DNA of 64,000 bases from CBDCFV01 sp963664625 (lineage in GTDB: Bacteria > Chloroflexota > Dehalococcoidia > Lucifugimonadales > UBA3495). The stretch spans positions 62,001 through 126,000 of the forward strand of contig OY761541.1 of assembly GCA_963664625.1 (NCBI GenBank), written 5' to 3'. Shown in pieces: positions 60,391 through 64,000 of the stretch (position 1 is its first letter; every line of letters begins with the position of its first letter). The notes beneath the pieces were generated by a model, which did no database searches, had not been told where the DNA came from, and saw only the letters and a list, made by a program, of their open reading frames with translations. The position numbers were made by a program, and so were the translations under genes.

Positions 60391-60447
60391 ATCATAGACT
60401 GTAGCTATACTGTCCGCGTTGCCTCAACCGGATTGGGTCGGAGAGAT

Positions 60448-61074
60448 TTGGGCACTGTAATTGGAGTCCTGCTGGCCGTCGGGGCCTACCTGCTGGGATC
60501 GGTATCGCCATCGTATCTTTTGGTGCGGTTGACTACTGGAGAGGATGTCCGGCAACTGCGAAGCCGTAACGCCGGGACGCTCAACACATACCACCGCCTG
60601 GGGTTGCGGGGAGGGTTGATCGTATTGGCCCTGGACGCCGGGAAGGGCGCACTGGCAGTCCTTGCGCCGTCACTGGTCAACGCCCCGGAATGGACCGTAT
60701 TCGCCACCGCCCCGCTGGTCCTGATAGGCCACAATTGGCCGGTCTTTCTGAAATTCCGCGGCGGGAAGGGCGCTGCGGTGCTGTTGGGCGTGTCCCTGGG
60801 ACTGTTCCCGGTCATAACCGCCGTCTGCCTTGTACCAATCGTGCTGGTAATGTTGTTGCTGCGGAACGTTGTTGTGGGCGCTGCCCTGGGATACGTGCTG
60901 GTGTGCCTGGCGCTGATTGTCGCCGGGACCGAGTGGCCCCTTATTTCGCTGAGCATCCTGCTCGCCGTCCTGGCTGGGGCCACGTATCTCTTCGGTTTTC
61001 GGCGACAAATAAAGACGCTGGCCGAGGATGGTCAATGGCGCGACCTGCTGCTGTTGCGATTCCCGGTCGACTAG
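60448..61074 (+). CDS. plsY: Glycerol-3-phosphate acyltransferase PlsY (acyl-phosphate dependent)
   Basis: An inner-membrane enzyme of about 208 residues with 5-7 transmembrane helices, which acylates glycerol-3-phosphate in phospholipid synthesis. Motif 1 reads GSVSPSYLLVR (usually GSIP/S..), motif 2 RSRNAGTLNTYHRLG (usually SGNIGATNVLR), then LDAGKG, and motif 3 GHNWPVFLKFRGGKGAA is fully conserved. TTG at 60448 follows GGAGAG; a TTG at 60433 is the alternative. The altered motif 2 suggests a diverged paralogue, so another PlsY may exist. Product length is typical. Confidence 0.88.
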   Translation: MGTVIGVLLAVGAYLLGSVSPSYLLVRLTTGEDVRQLRSRNAGTLNTYHRLGLRGGLIVLALDAGKGALAVLAPSLVNAPEWTVFATAPLVLIGHNWPVFLKFRGGKGAAVLLGVSLGLFPVITAVCLVPIVLVMLLLRNVVVGAALGYVLVCLALIVAGTEWPLISLSILLAVLAGATYLFGFRRQIKTLAEDGQWRDLLLLRFPVD

Positions 61075-61515
61075 CGTCTGAATCAGGATAGAGTTACGCA
61101 GTTGAAGGCGATGAAGTAGAGAAACTACTTCCGAATATCAAAAGGGTGTGCCAATCCGACGGCTCAGGTCATGTATAATCTCTGCGCTCGTCACAGGATC
61201 CTAATTGGGTGGTGTGTCACTTTCGATTCTGCCAAATGGACTGTGAAGCATGAGACCGTACCATGCCCTGCCTATCAGGGTCTCCTTGAAAAAGGCATCT
61301 ACGTCGTTTATGAACATGGGCAACCCATGTATTTCTGGCGGACGAGTGAGTTGCCCGGAAATTTTGGATACCCGCCTTCGCGGGTATGACGGAGTGTAGG
61401 GCAAAGAGGGTGAAAGGTGGAGAGCACGAACGATGGATCATCGTGGCATGAGAATGACGGATAAGGTGGTGGGTATGGCCCATTGGGGGCTCCGCTTAAT
61501 TGTCAGGAGATAGCG
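61075..61515. other. 441-bp intergenic region
   Basis: No convincing gene. A 72-codon frame at 61171-61389 ends inside a REP hairpin and lacks a ribosome site, so it is not called. The region holds one family A repeat (61366-61392). Confidence 0.5.
61366..61392. repeat. REP-like hairpin repeat, family A (compensated stem, inverted)
   Basis: GGATACCCGCCTTCGCGGGTATGACGG. Both strands of the stem carry the paired change ATACCCGC/GCGGGTAT, so pairing is preserved. Confidence 0.85.
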
Positions 61516-62583
61516 GTGGCTGACAAGAACATCCTTTACCCAGCGGCATATATCAAACCGTTTACTTCTGTGCATATCAGCGAGGCTCAGAGAGGTGACC
61601 TTCATTACTGTTTTGGTTGCGATGGGGAGATGCTTATTAAGCGCGGTTCCATCAGGCAACAACATTTTGCCCACAAACCTCCCTTCATCGAGTGTGACAG
61701 TAACAACGCATTACACGAGACAGCCAAAGCCATTATCGCTCAAGGTTTCATGCAAGCGATTGATTCTGGTAGGGTTTACAACCTCAGCTATCCTTGCCGA
61801 CGTTGTGAGACTCCAATCACGGTAGATGTTGCCGAAAAGGGCGCAGGCATCGGTAGTGAAATAACTGTGGCAAATGGAACGCGCTCCGATTTGGTCATTA
61901 CCCGGGGAGATGGCATTACGCCAAGAGTGATTATTGAAATCGTGGTTCATCACGATTTAGAACAGGAGACTCGCAAGAAATATGAGGAGTTCGGCCTGCC
62001 AGTGGTAAAGGTCGCACCAACTTGGGAAACTCTTCCAGACCTTCTACTGGCGACCTTGGGTTATGAAACTCTAAATATCGAACGAACCGAATGTAAGGTT
62101 TGTTACGAACACCGAGCTGAAGAGCAGAGACGGCAAGAGGCGCGGGAAATCGAAAGACGCAAGCGGCGAGCTGAGGCCAGCCAACTTGTGGAGGGTATCA
62201 CACCTCACCCTGGAAAAGCACCTCGGATTGTGAGCGTAACCCACGACCGTTACGGTTCTCCACTCAGGTCAGGAACCCGAAGCACAGTTATGAAACACGC
62301 TCGTCGGCTGGCATGGCTGGGTTTTCAGCAACAACCGAGCCGACCTACTTTATTCCTCTACCAAGTAAATGGCTGGAAAATTTACGCAGACCTTGACAGC
62401 ACTGAGGTAATGCGGATTTGGGAAGTAAATTGCGTCCCGGCCATCTATGCATTCCCATTGAAGGGTGCATCACAATGTAGGGAATGTATCTTGGAATCAG
62501 TCGGCTTTCTATTGGATAAGCACCTCGTTCCTTACCGTCGGCACTTTGAGGACAGTGAAGGGCATGACCATGATTGGGTCTAG
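61516..62583 (+). CDS. CoiA-like protein with zinc finger and nuclease-like domain
   Basis: A 355-residue protein from GTG at 61516 with AGGAGATAG upstream. YCFGCDGEMLIKRGSIRQQHFAHKPPFIECDSNNALHETAKAIIAQGF is the CoiA-type zinc ribbon and HFAH block. Next comes CRRCETPITVDV and a restriction-endonuclease-like core: GSEITVANGTRSDLVITRGDGITPRVIIEIVVHH, with the Glu, Asp and E-x-V of a degenerate PD-(D/E)xK site. An arginine/glutamate-rich helix (YEHRAEEQRRQEAREIERRKRRAEAS) and a novel C-terminal part with CRECIL follow. CoiA acts in competence; this relative could act in DNA uptake or defence. It is lower in GC than its neighbours. Confidence 0.75.
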   Translation: MADKNILYPAAYIKPFTSVHISEAQRGDLHYCFGCDGEMLIKRGSIRQQHFAHKPPFIECDSNNALHETAKAIIAQGFMQAIDSGRVYNLSYPCRRCETPITVDVAEKGAGIGSEITVANGTRSDLVITRGDGITPRVIIEIVVHHDLEQETRKKYEEFGLPVVKVAPTWETLPDLLLATLGYETLNIERTECKVCYEHRAEEQRRQEAREIERRKRRAEASQLVEGITPHPGKAPRIVSVTHDRYGSPLRSGTRSTVMKHARRLAWLGFQQQPSRPTLFLYQVNGWKIYADLDSTEVMRIWEVNCVPAIYAFPLKGASQCRECILESVGFLLDKHLVPYRRHFEDSEGHDHDWV

Positions 62584-62613
62584 TACGAAGCATAATCTAT
62601 GAGGTCCTGCTAA

Positions 62614-63915
62614 TTGGCCAACACCATCCTTGGCAAGATGATTAGCCGGCGGCACTACGGTTGGGTCATATTTTGCTTGGTATTCGCCAATCTCGTCGTT
62701 GAAGGAGGGATGAAGAACAGCGCGCCGGTGACGTTCCTGGCGTTGAGGAACGGATTTGGCCGCAGCGCCGGGGCCACTGCGGCCATCTTTTCCACCGTGG
62801 GGCTCACAAGCATTATTTTGTCGCCCCTGCTGGGTGGGCTGCTGGACCGTTTGGGGGCGCGCATCCTGTTCCCTTTGGGTGGGCTGTTCATACTGTTGGG
62901 ATACCTGCTAAGCAGCGTCGCCACGGATTTCTGGCAACTGTTCATCTTTTACGGCGTTCTTGCTGCCACCGGCGAGACCATCGTTTCGTCCTTTACAGCC
63001 ACCGCAACCCTGGCTCCGTGGTTTCCCAAGTCCCGGGGGCGGGCGTTGGGGTTGGCCGACGCGGGCAATCCCTTGGGACAAGCCATTTTCGCCCCCTTGA
63101 CCCAAGCCCTGATCGTCAGCATCGGATGGCGGGGGGCATTCCGTATCATCGGGCCGGTGTTCTTCCTGCTGGTGGCCCCTGCAAACTACCTGCTTCAGCG
63201 GGCTGTACCCTCGGGCACAGACTCCCAAAACTCGTCCGTAACCGGTGGACTTCAACGCAGCGCGGCAGTGAGTCCGGCTACAGCGAGCAGGAGAGGCCCG
63301 ACGCAGCGGCCTCGACAGTACAGTTTGGGTCCGGTGCTGCGCAGCGTTCCCTTGTGGTGCCTGGTGTCGGCGCGAACTTTCGCCGCGCTGGGCAACCAAC
63401 TGACGACGCTGCACATGGTGGCTTTCTTTGTGGCATCGGGGTACACACCATTCCAAGCGGCATCCACCATAGGTGTGGTGGGCTTGGTCAGCTTGGGCGC
63501 GAGGCCCATCACCGGCGCCTTATCCGACTACCTGGGCCGGGAGCTCATTTACACCGTAGGCCTGAGTATGCAAGTGACCGGAGTCCTGACGGTGCTGACA
63601 TTGGGCAGCGGGGGAAGCTTCTGGCCCCTGGCGTTGTTCGTGGGCTTGATGGGTCTGAGCGACGGCATCGCGGGACTGGTGCTGGGAGCCAAAGCGGCGG
63701 ACCTGTTCCCATCGTCAACGCTGGGGACGGTTATGGGGATAGTGCAGAGCGGCCGGGGCGTGGGCATCATGGCCGGACCAATCCTCGGCGGGCTGTTGTT
63801 CGACCTGAAAGGAGACTACTCCTTGGCCTTCTCGCTGGCGGTCTTTCTTTCATTGGCGGCCATCAGCTTCATGTGGGCCGCCCGGTTCACCTCCCACCAA
63901 GGGCAATTGAAGTAG
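62614..63915 (+). CDS. Major facilitator superfamily transporter, copy 2
   Basis: A 433-residue permease with about 12 transmembrane helices: HYGWVIFCLVFANLVVEGGMKNSAPVTFLALRNGFGRS, the loop-2 motif GGLLDRLGARILFPLGG, WFPKSRGRALGLADAGNPLGQAIFAPL and ITGALSDYLGRELIYTVGL. The N-terminal YGW and NG.G signatures place it with the oxalate/formate-antiporter-like OFA group, as for copy 1. TTG at 62614 has GAGG upstream; ATG at 62638 is possible. A polar central loop (residues about 205-235) separates the halves. Substrate unknown. Confidence 0.9.
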   Translation: MANTILGKMISRRHYGWVIFCLVFANLVVEGGMKNSAPVTFLALRNGFGRSAGATAAIFSTVGLTSIILSPLLGGLLDRLGARILFPLGGLFILLGYLLSSVATDFWQLFIFYGVLAATGETIVSSFTATATLAPWFPKSRGRALGLADAGNPLGQAIFAPLTQALIVSIGWRGAFRIIGPVFFLLVAPANYLLQRAVPSGTDSQNSSVTGGLQRSAAVSPATASRRGPTQRPRQYSLGPVLRSVPLWCLVSARTFAALGNQLTTLHMVAFFVASGYTPFQAASTIGVVGLVSLGARPITGALSDYLGRELIYTVGLSMQVTGVLTVLTLGSGGSFWPLALFVGLMGLSDGIAGLVLGAKAADLFPSSTLGTVMGIVQSGRGVGIMAGPILGGLLFDLKGDYSLAFSLAVFLSLAAISFMWAARFTSHQGQLK

Positions 63916-63953
63916 TCGTATATAATACCCACCACCCCAAATCGGAGGAACGC

Positions 63954-64000
63954 ATGGCTATCGAGATAGATTTGAGAGTGCCATCCTGCGGCCCGGTTAC
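63954..64000 (+). CDS. Start of an unidentified gene, cut by the window edge
   Basis: ATG at 63954 with GGAGGAACGC upstream begins MAIEIDLRVPSCGPV and runs off the right edge. TATAAT at 63921-63926 may be part of its promoter, but no matching -35 box is seen at the right distance. Too short to identify. Confidence 0.6.
   Translation, partial: MAIEIDLRVPSCGPV

Noticed and set aside
61171..61389. 72-codon frame and the TATAAT at 61174
   Set aside because: The frame ends inside a REP hairpin and has no ribosome site; the TATAAT has no -35 partner at a suitable distance.

Overview
The window looks like a chromosomal stretch from an uncultured, GC-rich bacterium. My best guess is a Chloroflexota lineage of the Dehalococcoidia/SAR202 type. 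That is inference from gene content: two luciferase-like flavin monooxygenases, two CaiB/BaiF CoA transferases, a Rieske ring-hydroxylating oxygenase pair, enoyl-CoA hydratases, tandem FMN hydroxy-acid dehydrogenases, and frequent ATTCCCGC/GCGGGAAT hairpin repeats. No rRNA, tRNA or CRISPR array was recognised.

Layout. 1-6315: histidine operon hisZ-hisG-(zinc-dependent phospholipase C-like gene)-hisD-hisC-hisB; hisZ runs in from the left edge. 6421-8210: a lower-GC type II restriction-modification pair whose endonuclease is clearly EcoRV-like. 8219-16614: an enoyl-CoA hydratase, a TPP enzyme resembling sulfoacetaldehyde acetyltransferase, a CTP synthase-like amidotransferase with an in-frame TGA at its catalytic cysteine position (very probably selenocysteine), DUF971 and FmdB-type small proteins, a FAD oxidoreductase, and a cysteinyl-tRNA synthetase fused to a family 2 glycosyltransferase domain. 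16615-17274: AT-rich intergenic DNA with repeats and DnaA-box-like sites. 17275-21341: MeaB GTPase, a DUF429-like protein, and a stomatin/NfeD pair. 21760-25946: a GntR regulator with its own promoter and operator-like palindrome, then a pyruvate/2-oxoacid:ferredoxin oxidoreductase operon (fused gamma-delta, alpha, beta), closed by a terminator.

26066-32388 is an accessory, visibly lower-GC island. It holds a tryptophan-rich acidic protein gene split by an IS3-family element, a large SNF2/RapA-like helicase gene immediately downstream, and a DUF2283-nucleotidyltransferase/HEPN toxin-antitoxin-like pair. Removing the element plus one 3-bp target copy restores the split reading frame exactly. 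The split gene and helicase are the best candidate for an undescribed (possibly defence) system.

32392-51307 is mostly catabolic: Rieske oxygenase alpha/beta, a flavin monooxygenase, a meta-cleavage-type hydrolase, tandem hydroxy-acid dehydrogenases, TenA, a TPR protein, acyl-CoA synthetase, enoyl-CoA hydratase, two CoA transferases, a class III aminotransferase and an ABM-domain protein. Two 86-87-bp palindromic-ended repeats bracket a lipoprotein and a small hypothetical gene at 45.4-46.7 kb. 51460-64000 holds two thioredoxin-fold proteins, two MFS transporters, another flavin monooxygenase, a PaREP1/HEPN-like protein, a front-end-type fatty acid desaturase, a 1066-residue BNR-repeat protein, PlsY and a CoiA-like nuclease. 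A gene start is cut by the right edge.

The catabolic genes read as a peripheral system: oxygenation by Rieske and flavin enzymes, hydrolysis, CoA activation or transfer, then beta-oxidation-like steps. The ferredoxin-linked oxidoreductase works at the 2-oxoacid/acyl-CoA node. Substrates cannot be read from the sequence.
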